DNA of 64,000 nt, taken from the NCBI RefSeq assembly GCF_016123485.1, contig NZ_JADCKQ010000003.1:281166-345165 (forward strand). Reading direction: 5' to 3'. Of this stretch, positions 9,148-17,756 are shown in pieces. The DNA comes from Halocynthiibacter styelae. Its GTDB lineage: Bacteria > Pseudomonadota > Alphaproteobacteria > Rhodobacterales > Rhodobacteraceae. The notes below the pieces were generated by a model that did no database searches, was not told where the DNA came from, and saw only the letters and a program-made list of their open reading frames with translations. The stretch's first letter is position 1. Each line of letters opens with the position of its first letter. Both the position numbers and the translations under genes were made by a program.

Positions 9148-9820
9148 GGTTCTTCGATCATCTTCACGGAGCCGGTCAAGGGTGCTCATGTAGCAGTGCG
9201 GAAGCGTGAGCTGGTGCACTATGATCCTCTTTCTAAGGGTGCTTATGAGAGGCGTTATTTGCACATAACCCATCCGGTTCCCCAAGCACTGCTCGCCTCT
9301 GAGATTGCCGAAAACTGGGGGCTATCCAGCGGTGGTTTTCAAGGCAAACATTCTCCCCCTGGATGAGATTCGAATTTCAGATGAATACGACAGATCGGTA
9401 AAGGGGATTAACTTTTCAATCTGCCGGGAGAAAACGGCATACATTAAAGCAACTTCTGATTGGTTGGTGAGGACCGACATTACCAGGTTTTACCCCTCCA
9501 TATACACCCACTCCATTCCTTGGGCCGCATATGGCAAAGAGCGGGTCAAATCTGGTATGGGGTGCTATAAGGGGTCGTTTGTTGACCAGATGGATGTGTT
9601 GGTAAGGGCATGCAACCGCAATCGAACCATTGGTATTCCGATTGGACCGGAGACCTCCAGAATTGTGGTTGACCCAAATTACAAAGAGCTTCTGCTGGCT
9701 ATGTTGTTGTTACAGGAAGATCAGTGTGCGGCACGCCAATATCTTCTCGAAAAACGGCTGCTGAAAAAAGCTAAAAGAGAAAGCAGGAAGAACAAGGGGT
9801 TTGTTCAGTTCTATTTATAG
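9148..9820 (+). pseudogene. Broken defence-type reverse transcriptase (UG/DRT group) remnant
   Basis: Two adjacent frames encode parts of an unknown-group (defence) reverse transcriptase. The first frame (9148 to about 9350) gives RRYLHITHPVPQALLASEIAENWG, the typical N-terminal block. The second (about 9340-9820) gives DEYDRSVKGINFS, then TDITRFYPSIYTHSIPWA (first catalytic motif with its Asp) and IGIPIGPETSRIV. A frameshift near 9350 separates them. After PETSRIV homology stops and the reading frame runs into unrelated Lys/Arg-rich sequence, so the YxDD catalytic motif is missing. The gene is therefore truncated and cannot be active. It marks an older defence locus next to the tRNA. Confidence 0.75.
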
Positions 9821-9859
9821 CGTCAGATCCAAAGCAGGGGGGGCACTTGCAACGCTTAC

Positions 9860-10850
9860 ATCAGACTGATGGCAGGCAACTGCCGTCGGTCACGCGGAAA
9901 CTGTTGTGGTTTTTCCGATCATCTTGCGGTGAGACGCCGTAAACTTCCTTATAGTGGTTCAGCATGGGGGAGGTGGATGAATAGCCAACGGAATAGGCAA
10001 TCTCGGTGATGGTATCGCTGGAATAGAGCACCAGTTGCCGGGCTTGTTTCAGACGCAGAAGACGGTAGTATTTCAGAGGACTTTCGCCTGTGGCGCGCCG
10101 AAAGCTACGCTCCAGGCTGCGCGTTGACATATTGACGGCTGCGGCCACATCTCTGATCTGGACCGGGTCTTCAACATGTTCCGCAAACATCTGAATCGCC
10201 TTTGTGACCTGCTTTGGCATCGTGTCTGTTGTGGTCGCGGTGGTCAGGGACGGGGTCTTTTGCGAAACCTCACCCGTGCGTACAAATGGATGCTGAAACC
10301 AGCAGGCCACTTCGGTCATAATTTCCGCACCCAGGGCTTTCTCGATCAGACTTAACATCAGGTCGAAAACCGCCGCTGCCCCCGCGACAGTCAGGCGCTG
10401 GTCGCCCTCACAGATCACCGTTTTAACGGGTGTGCTGTCGGGAAATTCAGCCGAAAAAGCAGCGTCATAGCACCAGTGCACGGACACCGGATGGCCTTTC
10501 ATCAGCCCCGTTCGGGCCAGGGGAAAGATCCCGCCGCTGAACGCACCGATGGAGTGGCCTTCGCGCAGGTGGCGTTGCAGAAATGCCGTCGCTTTGGCAT
10601 CATTGGCAAATGTCCCGGCGGGGCTTGAGGTCAGAAAAATGTGATCCAGATCTGTTGTGTCCGTCATCACGCGATCGGGCGCAAAAACCACCCCGGCGGA
10701 TGAGGTGACCGGCGCCCCGGTTTCGCCCAGAACATGCCAGCGAAAGGTTTCAGTGCCCGAGATTTCATTCGCCGCGCGCAGAGGCTCAATCGCCGAGGTC
10801 AGGCAGGCCATGGGAAAGTCCGGAAAAATGAGAAAGCCAAGGGTTACTGT
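9860..10850. repeat. Direct repeat copy 1 (991 bp, GlxA regulator coding region)
   Basis: Matches 38334-39324 without gaps (constant offset 28,474). By eye I count about 10 substitutions, of which 8 are synonymous. The match starts one base beyond the stop codon and ends at about the third codon of the GlxA gene, so only coding sequence is shared and flanks differ completely. The copies are in the same orientation. Confidence 0.93.
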
Positions 10851-10859
10851 GTCGGACAT
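9861..10859 (-). CDS. GlxA-family AraC-type regulator (copy 1)
   Basis: 332-aa regulator with an N-terminal DJ-1/PfpI-like sensor domain (residues 1-170; TLGFLIFPDFPMACLTSAIEPLRAAN) and a C-terminal AraC double helix-turn-helix (about 225-315; VNMSTRSLERSFRRATGESP and ITEIAYSVGYSSTSPM). This architecture is shared with GbdR, CdhR and SouR, which control betaine, carnitine and sarcosine catabolism; a methylated-amine ligand is inferred. Its start lies inside the end of the LysR gene (16-bp overlap), so the two are co-transcribed and divergent from the aldehyde dehydrogenase operon. It differs from the second copy by only V/I and T/A changes plus the first residues. Confidence 0.9.
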   Translation of the reverse strand: MSDTVTLGFLIFPDFPMACLTSAIEPLRAANEISGTETFRWHVLGETGAPVTSSAGVVFAPDRVMTDTTDLDHIFLTSSPAGTFANDAKATAFLQRHLREGHSIGAFSGGIFPLARTGLMKGHPVSVHWCYDAAFSAEFPDSTPVKTVICEGDQRLTVAGAAAVFDLMLSLIEKALGAEIMTEVACWFQHPFVRTGEVSQKTPSLTTATTTDTMPKQVTKAIQMFAEHVEDPVQIRDVAAAVNMSTRSLERSFRRATGESPLKYYRLLRLKQARQLVLYSSDTITEIAYSVGYSSTSPMLNHYKEVYGVSPQDDRKNHNSFRVTDGSCLPSV

Positions 10860-11752
10860 GGGAGGGCCTCTGATTGTAGTTCTGTGACCGTCCGAAAGAT
10901 CTGATTTTCCAGTTCACGTGCCGCAGGCGATGCGGGCGAATCCGCTTTTCGCAGCATGTGAATTTGCCGCGGGGGCAAAGAAACGGGCAGGGGAAGGAAG
11001 GCAAGATCACGGCTTTCCGCCATTTTCACGGTCATTTCTGGCAGGATCGTGATGCCCAGCCCCGCGCGCACCATGGCCAGAAGGGATGTGATGTTATGGA
11101 CGCTCAGCAGGGCGTTTTCATGGATGCTTTGAAAGGCGGGTGTCGTGATTAGTCGGGCCAGATCATTGGCGATGAACTGATGATCCTGCAGGGCTTCCCA
11201 TGTCAGATGCGCGCTGGATGTCGCAAGGGTGTGATCCACAGGACAGACCAGGCCAAATCGGTCTGACAGCAGGTCCTGACGATAGAGGGCACCGCCGCTT
11301 ATGCCAGCGGAGGCGATGCCAATGTCAATGCGTCCGCGGGACAATTCATGCAGAATAGTGGTGGAATCCATGTCGCGCAATTCGATCTGAACGCCGGGAA
11401 ATTCATTGATAAAACAAGATATTGCCCGAGGCATGATCGCAGAGGCAACCGAAGGCACAGCCGCGATGCGCACACGTCCATGACGGGCATTTGCGAAACT
11501 TTCAATCGCCTGAACTGTGCTGTCAAACTGATAGAGTTCCCGTTCGGCCTGTTCCAGAACAAAGGTTCCAAGGGCCGACAGACGGTTCTTGCGATCTGTT
11601 TTGAACAGGGGTTCGCCCAGGTGATCTTCCAGTTGCTTCAGCATCATGGAAACAGCCGATGGCGTGCGCCCCAGTTGACGCGCCGCATCTGACAGTTTCC
11701 CGGTTCGCGCCACGGCTGCAAAGCAGCGCAGCATTTCAATTTTCACAGCCAT
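10844..11752 (-). CDS. LysR-family transcriptional regulator
   Basis: 302 aa. The N-terminal winged HTH (MLRCFAAVARTGKLSDAARQLGRTPSAV, residues 7-35) is followed by a periplasmic-binding-protein-like effector domain. It is divergently transcribed from the aldehyde dehydrogenase/M19/BCCT operon, with only 114 bp between the start codons. An inverted repeat TTCAG-N5-CTGAA sits 2 bp from its own start. The classic LysR arrangement suggests it controls that operon and itself in response to a pathway metabolite. It overlaps the GlxA gene downstream. The effector is unknown. Confidence 0.9.
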   Translation of the reverse strand: MAVKIEMLRCFAAVARTGKLSDAARQLGRTPSAVSMMLKQLEDHLGEPLFKTDRKNRLSALGTFVLEQAERELYQFDSTVQAIESFANARHGRVRIAAVPSVASAIMPRAISCFINEFPGVQIELRDMDSTTILHELSRGRIDIGIASAGISGGALYRQDLLSDRFGLVCPVDHTLATSSAHLTWEALQDHQFIANDLARLITTPAFQSIHENALLSVHNITSLLAMVRAGLGITILPEMTVKMAESRDLAFLPLPVSLPPRQIHMLRKADSPASPAARELENQIFRTVTELQSEALPCPTQ

Positions 11753-11754
11753 AT

Positions 11755-11769
11755 TTCAGTTTTTCTGAA
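11755..11769. promoter_or_regulatory. Candidate LysR operator TTCAG-N5-CTGAA
   Basis: Perfect 5+5 inverted repeat with T5 spacer between divergent lysR and the aldehyde dehydrogenase gene. Further GAAGTTGA-like half-sites follow at about 11767 and 11795. Position and the T-N11-A layout fit a LysR box. Confidence 0.5.
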
Positions 11770-11866
11770 GTTGAGTTCACTTGTTTGAGTTTGACTGAAG
11801 TTGATGCCCTTGTCCATAATGATCGCGCAATTGCACGCAGAACGCAGAACTAAGCGGAGACCCCGG

Positions 11867-13318
11867 ATGACCGACACCAAACTGAACCTTATCGCAGGTA
11901 CCTGGACCGCAGGCGACAGCGAGATTGAAAACCGCAACCCGTCTGATCTGTCTGATCTCATCGGGATGTTTGCGCAGGCGTCAGCGGATCAGCTGGAAGC
12001 GACGCTGGATCAAGCGAAAATCGCCCAGGCCGAATGGGAAGCTTACGGGATTGAACGCAAATACAACGTGTTGATGTCCATCGGTAATGAGATGATGTCA
12101 CGCGCCGAAGAGCTTGGTACATTGCTGGCGCGCGAAGAAGGTAAACCTTTCGCTGAAGGCAAAGGTGAAGTTTATCGCGCCGGTCAGTTCTTTACCTATT
12201 ACGCCGCTGAAACCCTGCGTCAGATCGGTGAAAATGCGGATTCTGTGCGCCCTGATATTGAAATCGACGTGCGCCGCGAAGCGGTTGGCACCGTTGCGAT
12301 CATCAGCCCCTGGAACTTCCCGACAGCGACTGCATCCTGGAAAATCGCACCTGCGCTTTGCTATGGCAATGCGGTTGTCTGGAAACCTGCGAACGCGACG
12401 CCTGCCTCTGCGGTTGCCCTGACCGAAATCATTAACCGCCAGGACATTCCGAAAGGTCTGTTCAGCCTTGTGATGGGCGCAGGTCGCGAAATTGGTCAGC
12501 GTCTGGTCGAAAGCCCGAAAGTGAACGCGATTTCCTTCACCGGTTCCGTGCCTGTGGGCAAAGGCATTGCGTCTGCAGCGATCCAGAACCTGACCAAGGT
12601 TCAGATGGAAATGGGTTCCAAAAACGCTCTGGCGGTTATGGATGATGCCGATCTTGATCTCGCAGTTACGCTTGCCTTGGGTGGTGCCTTTGGTGGCACT
12701 GGTCAGAAGTGTACAGCTTCCTCCCGACTCGTGGTCCACGCGTCTGTGCATGATGCCTTTGTTGAAAAACTGGTGGCAGGTGCGCAGGCTATGAAAGTGG
12801 GCCACGCGTTGGAAGAGGGCACGCAAATCGGCCCCGTTGTGTCTGAACAGCAGCTGAAAGAGAACCTTGCTTATGTTGAGCTTGGCAAATCTGAGGGTGC
12901 AGAACTGCTGTGCGGTGGTCAGCGTTTAGAGATGCCACACCAGGGTTACTATATGAACCCAGGTGTTTTTGTTGGCTCAACCAACGACATGCGCATCAAC
13001 CGTGAAGAGATGTTCGCGCCGCTCGCCTCAGTGATCAAAGTCGATGGCTATGAAGAAGCGCTGTCGGTTGTGAATGACACAAACTTTGGCCTGACATCTG
13101 GCATCGTGACGCAATCTCTGGCACGTGCAAACCACTTCCGCCGCAATGCAAAAACCGGCTGTGTGATGGTGAACCTGCCAACTGCAGGCACCGATTACCA
13201 CGTGCCATTTGGCGGTCGCGGTGACAGTTCTTACGGCCCACGCGAGCAAGGTAAAGCGGCGGCAGAATTCTACACCACTGTGAAAACCGCTTATATCTCA
13301 AGCGGATCCCCGTTCTGA
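11867..13318 (+). CDS. NAD(P)-dependent aldehyde dehydrogenase (2,5-dioxovalerate dehydrogenase-like)
   Basis: 483-aa aldehyde dehydrogenase. The NAD-binding stretch IISPWNFPTATASWKIAPAL, the catalytic Glu context QMEMGSKNALAVMDDADLD and the nucleophile Cys in GGTGQKCTASSR are all present, and the C-terminal FGGRGDSSYGPREQG is typical. Overall pattern resembles alpha-ketoglutarate semialdehyde (2,5-dioxovalerate) dehydrogenases of sugar-acid and hydroxyproline routes, but the substrate here is inferred only. ATG 11867 is preferred to upstream starts because MTDTKLNLIAGTW aligns with family N-termini. First gene of a five-gene metabolic run ending in a BCCT carrier; its stop overlaps the next start by one base. 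Confidence 0.9.
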   Translation: MTDTKLNLIAGTWTAGDSEIENRNPSDLSDLIGMFAQASADQLEATLDQAKIAQAEWEAYGIERKYNVLMSIGNEMMSRAEELGTLLAREEGKPFAEGKGEVYRAGQFFTYYAAETLRQIGENADSVRPDIEIDVRREAVGTVAIISPWNFPTATASWKIAPALCYGNAVVWKPANATPASAVALTEIINRQDIPKGLFSLVMGAGREIGQRLVESPKVNAISFTGSVPVGKGIASAAIQNLTKVQMEMGSKNALAVMDDADLDLAVTLALGGAFGGTGQKCTASSRLVVHASVHDAFVEKLVAGAQAMKVGHALEEGTQIGPVVSEQQLKENLAYVELGKSEGAELLCGGQRLEMPHQGYYMNPGVFVGSTNDMRINREEMFAPLASVIKVDGYEEALSVVNDTNFGLTSGIVTQSLARANHFRRNAKTGCVMVNLPTAGTDYHVPFGGRGDSSYGPREQGKAAAEFYTTVKTAYISSGSPF

Positions 13319-14304
13319 TGCGACCCATGATGCGTATCGATAACCTGCAATATGCCAACTGGTCGGAAAAGATTTTCCGCCAGTTGCGCGAAGGCGGCGT
13401 GGATGCGATCCACGTCACCATCGCATACCACGAGAACTTTCGTGAAACGGTTCTGAATTTCGAGAAATGGAACCGTTGGTTTGAACAATACCCTGACCTG
13501 ATCATGAAAGGTCAGGGTGCATCAGACATTGATGTGGCACGTGAAACCGGGCGCACAGCTGTGTTCTTTGGCTTCCAAAACCCAAGCCCGATTGAAGATG
13601 ACATTGGTCTGGTTGAAATCGTTCACACCCTTGGCGCACGTTTCATGCAGCTGACCTATAACAACCAATCGCTGCTGGCGACGGGCTGTTATGAAGCTGA
13701 GGACATGGGCATCACGCGGATGGGCAAGCAGGTCATCAAAGAGATGAACCGCGTGGGCCTTGTCGTGGATATGAGCCATTCCGGGGATCGTTCCACGATT
13801 GAAGCGGCCGACCTGTCGGAACGCCCCATCGCGATCACACATGCGAACCCGCATTCCTGGTCACCGGCGCTGCGCAATAAGAAGGATGATGTCATCCGGG
13901 CTGTGACGCAAAACGGCGGCATGCTTGGGTTTTCCGTCTATCCGCATCACCTGAAAGACAAGGGCGATTGCACGCTGGAAAGCTTTTGCGAGATGATCGC
14001 ACGTACCGCAGAACAGTTCGGCGCTGAACACCTCGGGATTGGGACAGATCTGTGCCAGGACCAGCCAGACAGTATCGTTGAATGGATGCGTGTCGGGCGC
14101 TGGACCAAAGAAATCGATTACGGTGAAGGCTCTGCCAGCGCACCCGGTTTCCCCGATATGCCGCATTGGTTCCGGGACAACCGTGACTTTGGCAACATCG
14201 AAAACGGCCTGCTTGCAACAGGTCTGTCTGAGGATGAAGTCGCCGGGATCATGGGCCGCAACTGGTATAATTTTTACGCCGAAAACTTCAGTCCACGAGG
14301 ATAA
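13318..14304 (+). CDS. M19 (renal dipeptidase) family protein with altered metal site
   Basis: 328-aa amidohydrolase-fold protein of the membrane dipeptidase family. The second half is canonical: VVDMSH (His154), ITHANPHS (His175), then a GIGTDLCQD block. The usual N-terminal HxD metal motif is replaced (IDNLQYANW, residues 7-15) and the IEGG glutamate is replaced by FFGFQNPS near residue 85. The FGFQN and TYNNQ...GCYE blocks are those of the M19 proteins found beside dimethylglycine catabolic genes in Pseudomonas (recalled), so a role in methylated-amine breakdown rather than peptide cleavage is plausible. Start codon overlaps the preceding stop. Confidence 0.82.
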   Translation: MRPMMRIDNLQYANWSEKIFRQLREGGVDAIHVTIAYHENFRETVLNFEKWNRWFEQYPDLIMKGQGASDIDVARETGRTAVFFGFQNPSPIEDDIGLVEIVHTLGARFMQLTYNNQSLLATGCYEAEDMGITRMGKQVIKEMNRVGLVVDMSHSGDRSTIEAADLSERPIAITHANPHSWSPALRNKKDDVIRAVTQNGGMLGFSVYPHHLKDKGDCTLESFCEMIARTAEQFGAEHLGIGTDLCQDQPDSIVEWMRVGRWTKEIDYGEGSASAPGFPDMPHWFRDNRDFGNIENGLLATGLSEDEVAGIMGRNWYNFYAENFSPRG

Positions 14305-14307
14305 AAC

Positions 14308-16002
14308 ATGGAGACACCCGTACAAAACTCCATCCCGCAGCGGGACCCGGCCCTTGTGATGCGTCTGAACCGCATTGGTTCTATGCATCAGTGCCGTCTT
14401 AGCTTTATGCGGGTGCTGACACGCCGTCTGGCGAAAGAAAACTGGAGTTTTGCACGACCTGTCTTTGATGTGGATGCGAAGGGAGTTGGTCATGCCGTCT
14501 ATACGGCGACCGGCCCTGTGCGTACCTATTCTCTTGTGGCGTTTGCACATGATCTGCCACCGGAAATGCGGTCTGATCGCGTGATTGCCACTGCCTGGGA
14601 TGCGACCTTTACCCTGTTTGACGGGATGCCCACGGCGGAAGACATTGAACGCCTGTCAAAGAATGTTCCCTATCAGGAAGCCGGGCGTGTGAATGAAAAA
14701 TCACTGTCTGTGTCCCGTGCGAACCGCTCTGTTCGTTTGTGGGAATATATGGTGGATGCGCTGTCCAAAGGGGAACAGCCGGATGCGGCGAAGGTTGCCT
14801 CTGTCGGGTATCTCATGCGCACAACCGCTGTTTATGGATCGGGTAAACTGGGCGCGGCGGATCATGAAACCATTGCCGACCGGCCGGAATTTGACGCGCC
14901 GTTCCAGGCTGAAATGCTGTCTGTCTTCCTGACCCGGGCTTTTGTGCGCGATATGATCAACCACCTGGCGCATGCTCGTGGTGGTGATCAGGCGACAGAA
15001 CTTGCACCAGAAATTGCGCATGGCCTTGGCATTGGGAATTCAACCGGTCTTGGTATGGCACCCTTTTTGATCAATCACCCGGTGTTGTTGAACAACTGGG
15101 TCGCGGCCCGTGAAGAAGCAATTGCCCGTGTGCGCAGTCTGAACACTGTCACTGAGGCACAAGCAAACCTGTTTCGCAGCCTTTTTGCCCGTGTGCAGGT
15201 GCTTGTTAAAGCGTGGCGCTCGGAACATCCGGTCCAGATCAAAAAGCTGGACGCACTGAAAGCTGATCTTGATCAGATTGCGAGCAGGCTGAACAATGAC
15301 GATCTTACGGCAGACGCCCCATGGGATCGCCTGCTGAACTGGACCAGTGAGGCACTGTCTGAAGAAGGGCAGGAGTTGATCGCATCGCTGATCCTGGAAC
15401 CATACGGTGATCTGGTCGATAATCTGTCGTCTGCCATGTCCGACCACCGGCCTGATGCTTTCCGTATTCTCGGTTCCATGTCTGTTGCAGCCCTTCGCGA
15501 CCTTATGCGCGGAACTTATGGTTGGGCGTTGGAAACCGACTGGTCCGCACAGGAAAATTGTGCCCGTGCCTGGTATGTATCCGAAGAAAAGCTGGAACCG
15601 CGATTGGGTGAACGGTTTGAAGAACCCATCGCAGATTACGAACAACCGCTTGCGCCGGGGCGGGATGTGGCACGGGCCTTCGAGAACCTTAAAACCTGGG
15701 ATGCCTCAACACCGATTGCAGAATTCCTGCTGAAACACCCGGAACACCGCCACAGCATCCGCCGTGTCCAGATCAATGCCTGTGCGCCTTACAGCGAAAT
15801 TCAGGACAATACGATCTGCGCTGACATGATGCCCATCGATATGCTGCGCTATAAGCTTGCGACCTTTGGCGCGACGCATTTTGACCCACGGTCTGATCGT
15901 TGGGTACGGATCTGCATGTTCGGCAACGCGCCTTACCCGGAAGAGCTGACCAATGAGAATGCCGATTTCTGGGTGTATCCTGATGGGGAGGGCCGAACAT
16001 GA
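14308..16002 (+). CDS. Conserved hypothetical protein, 564 aa
   Basis: I do not recognise this family. It has no signal peptide and no clear membrane helices and looks like a soluble cytoplasmic protein. It has well-formed alpha-helical and mixed segments, with a notable glycine-rich block GLGIGNSTGLGMAPFLINHP near residues 237-256. It begins 3 bp after the M19 gene and overlaps the DUF3726 gene by 4 bp (ATGA), so it is translationally coupled inside the operon and likely a partner or enzyme of the same pathway. No cofactor motif is obvious. Confidence 0.7.
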   Translation: METPVQNSIPQRDPALVMRLNRIGSMHQCRLSFMRVLTRRLAKENWSFARPVFDVDAKGVGHAVYTATGPVRTYSLVAFAHDLPPEMRSDRVIATAWDATFTLFDGMPTAEDIERLSKNVPYQEAGRVNEKSLSVSRANRSVRLWEYMVDALSKGEQPDAAKVASVGYLMRTTAVYGSGKLGAADHETIADRPEFDAPFQAEMLSVFLTRAFVRDMINHLAHARGGDQATELAPEIAHGLGIGNSTGLGMAPFLINHPVLLNNWVAAREEAIARVRSLNTVTEAQANLFRSLFARVQVLVKAWRSEHPVQIKKLDALKADLDQIASRLNNDDLTADAPWDRLLNWTSEALSEEGQELIASLILEPYGDLVDNLSSAMSDHRPDAFRILGSMSVAALRDLMRGTYGWALETDWSAQENCARAWYVSEEKLEPRLGERFEEPIADYEQPLAPGRDVARAFENLKTWDASTPIAEFLLKHPEHRHSIRRVQINACAPYSEIQDNTICADMMPIDMLRYKLATFGATHFDPRSDRWVRICMFGNAPYPEELTNENADFWVYPDGEGRT

Positions 16003-16640
16003 GCTATGCGCTGAATGAAGTCGAAGCTCTTGCCAAACGTGCCGTGCGTGGCGCAGGCATGAGCTGGGGCACTGCAGAGGAGGCCGCGAAAGCAACTTGC
16101 TGGCTGTGTCGGAACAGGATTGACGGGGCAGGTGTTCTGTCAGCTTTACTAAGACAGAATGCCGGCAAAGGGGAACAGGATCTGCGACCTGTCGCGACGA
16201 CGGGTTTGTGGCAGACTGCGGATGGCGGGCCTCTTTGTCCTTTATTGTCTGGTGCCACTTTATCCGACTGTGCTGTGGCGCTGAAAGATGCCCCGATTAC
16301 CATGCGAAATCTGTCTTTCCCGCTCTTATTGCTTCCCTTCCTGGCGTCCGCAGCAGCGCAACTGGGCTGCACGCTGACCCTGGAATGTGATGCCGGAGCA
16401 GGATCCACAGATGGAAACGAACTTGCGCTGTCAGGTGAAGGTTTTTTGCAAGTGAAATCCGCCGATGTTGTGATCCGTATCGGTGATTTTTCCGGCAAAA
16501 CCCTTTCCCAGGACAGCCGCGCCACACCCGCCCCCGAAGCCTGGGACACTCTTAATACCTATGCCCATAAAACCTACGCCCCGGCGACCGAAGCATCGCG
16601 CCTTGCCGGGGCCGGGGCCGGGCTGTCTGACAATGATTAA
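15999..16640 (+). CDS. DUF3726 family protein
   Basis: 213-aa protein opening MSYALNEVEALAKRAVRGAGMSWGTAEEAAKATCWL, the pattern I associate with DUF3726. Function of the family is unknown. Overlap with the 564-aa gene suggests the two products act together. A 14-bp gap separates it from the Ldh-family oxidoreductase. C-terminus is Ala-rich. No catalytic motif or localisation signal is evident. Confidence 0.75.
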   Translation: MSYALNEVEALAKRAVRGAGMSWGTAEEAAKATCWLCRNRIDGAGVLSALLRQNAGKGEQDLRPVATTGLWQTADGGPLCPLLSGATLSDCAVALKDAPITMRNLSFPLLLLPFLASAAAQLGCTLTLECDAGAGSTDGNELALSGEGFLQVKSADVVIRIGDFSGKTLSQDSRATPAPEAWDTLNTYAHKTYAPATEASRLAGAGAGLSDND

Positions 16641-16654
16641 TCAGGACGTATGAC

Positions 16655-17665
16655 ATGACTGAAACCAAAATCCTCACACTTGCTGAAATCGAAGATATCG
16701 CTTTCCGCGCTCTTGTTGCTGCCGGTACATCAGAAGCAAACGCCCGCCCTCTGGCGGTTGCCACGGCTTCTACTGAGGCTGACGGTGTTGCCAGTCATGG
16801 CCTGGCTTATATCCCGATTTATGCGGAACATGTGCAGTGCGGCAAGGTTGATGGTCAGGCGAAACCCGTTCTCAGCCAGCCGCGCCCGGGCGTGATCAAC
16901 GCCGATGCGGCGACAGGCTTTGCGCATTCCGCGATTGATGCGGGTTTTGATAAACTGATCCCGCTGGCCCGTGAACAGGGTGTGGCAGCGCTGGCGATCC
17001 GCAACAGCTATAACTGTGGTGTTCTTGGCATTCACACCGCACGCCTGGCAGAAGCTGGTCTGATGGGTATTGGTTTTACCAATGCGCCGGCCTCTATTGC
17101 ACCTTCTGGCGGTGCAAAACCTGTGGTTGGGACAAATCCATTTTCTATCGCGGCCCCAGGGGCTGATGGCCAGGCAGAAGTCCTGATTGATCAAAGTGCC
17201 AGCACCATCGCGAAATCAGAAGTGATGAAACATGCGCGCGAAGGCAAAGCCATTCCGGAAGGCTGGGCGCTGGATGCTGACGGCAACCCCACCACCGACC
17301 CCGAAGTCGGCCTGAAGGGATCAATGGCACCGTCCGGCGGTTACAAAGGTGTGGGTATCGCGTTGATGACTGAAATGATGGCCGCGGCCATGACCGGTGC
17401 GACCCTGGGAACAGAAGCATCGCCGTTCTCAGGTACTGCAGGTGGCCCGCCAAAAACCGGTCAGTTCTTTCTTGCGATCGATCCGGGCGTGACCTCAGGC
17501 AATGAGTTCGGCGCACGTCTTGCAGCACTGACTGCTTCCATCCGCGATCAGGAAAATGCCCGCCTGCCGGGTGACGGGCGCAAGTCAAAACGTGCACGTG
17601 CACAAACAGAAGGGGTGGCCGTCAATGTGGCCACACTCGATCGGATCACCGCCATTATCGGCTGA
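16655..17665 (+). CDS. Ldh-family NAD(P)H oxidoreductase (malate/L-lactate dehydrogenase type 2)
   Basis: 336 aa with the hallmarks of the non-Rossmann malate/lactate dehydrogenase superfamily: ADGVASHGLAYIP near residues 44-56 (the catalytic His lies in the SHG triad), NSYNCGVLG near 110, and KPVVGTNPFSIAAP near 152, followed by GWALDADGNPTTDPE. The family includes ureidoglycolate, sulfolactate and delta1-pyrroline/piperideine-2-carboxylate reductases. The specific substrate cannot be assigned; a 2-hydroxy acid or cyclic imino acid is likely. It sits in the same operon as DUF3726 and the BCCT transporter. Confidence 0.87.
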   Translation: MTETKILTLAEIEDIAFRALVAAGTSEANARPLAVATASTEADGVASHGLAYIPIYAEHVQCGKVDGQAKPVLSQPRPGVINADAATGFAHSAIDAGFDKLIPLAREQGVAALAIRNSYNCGVLGIHTARLAEAGLMGIGFTNAPASIAPSGGAKPVVGTNPFSIAAPGADGQAEVLIDQSASTIAKSEVMKHAREGKAIPEGWALDADGNPTTDPEVGLKGSMAPSGGYKGVGIALMTEMMAAAMTGATLGTEASPFSGTAGGPPKTGQFFLAIDPGVTSGNEFGARLAALTASIRDQENARLPGDGRKSKRARAQTEGVAVNVATLDRITAIIG

Positions 17666-17756
17666 TGTTCTGAGGGGAATGAAAAGGGTCAGGGGCTGCG
17701 TCCCTGATCCAGGGCATCTGTCCAAAGGGGAACAGTGCGAACAGGGAGGAGACATC

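Noticed and set aside
8962..9285. 107-codon minus-strand frame opposite the reverse transcriptase remnant
   Set aside because: No recognisable motif. The plus strand shows clear reverse transcriptase homology in this stretch.
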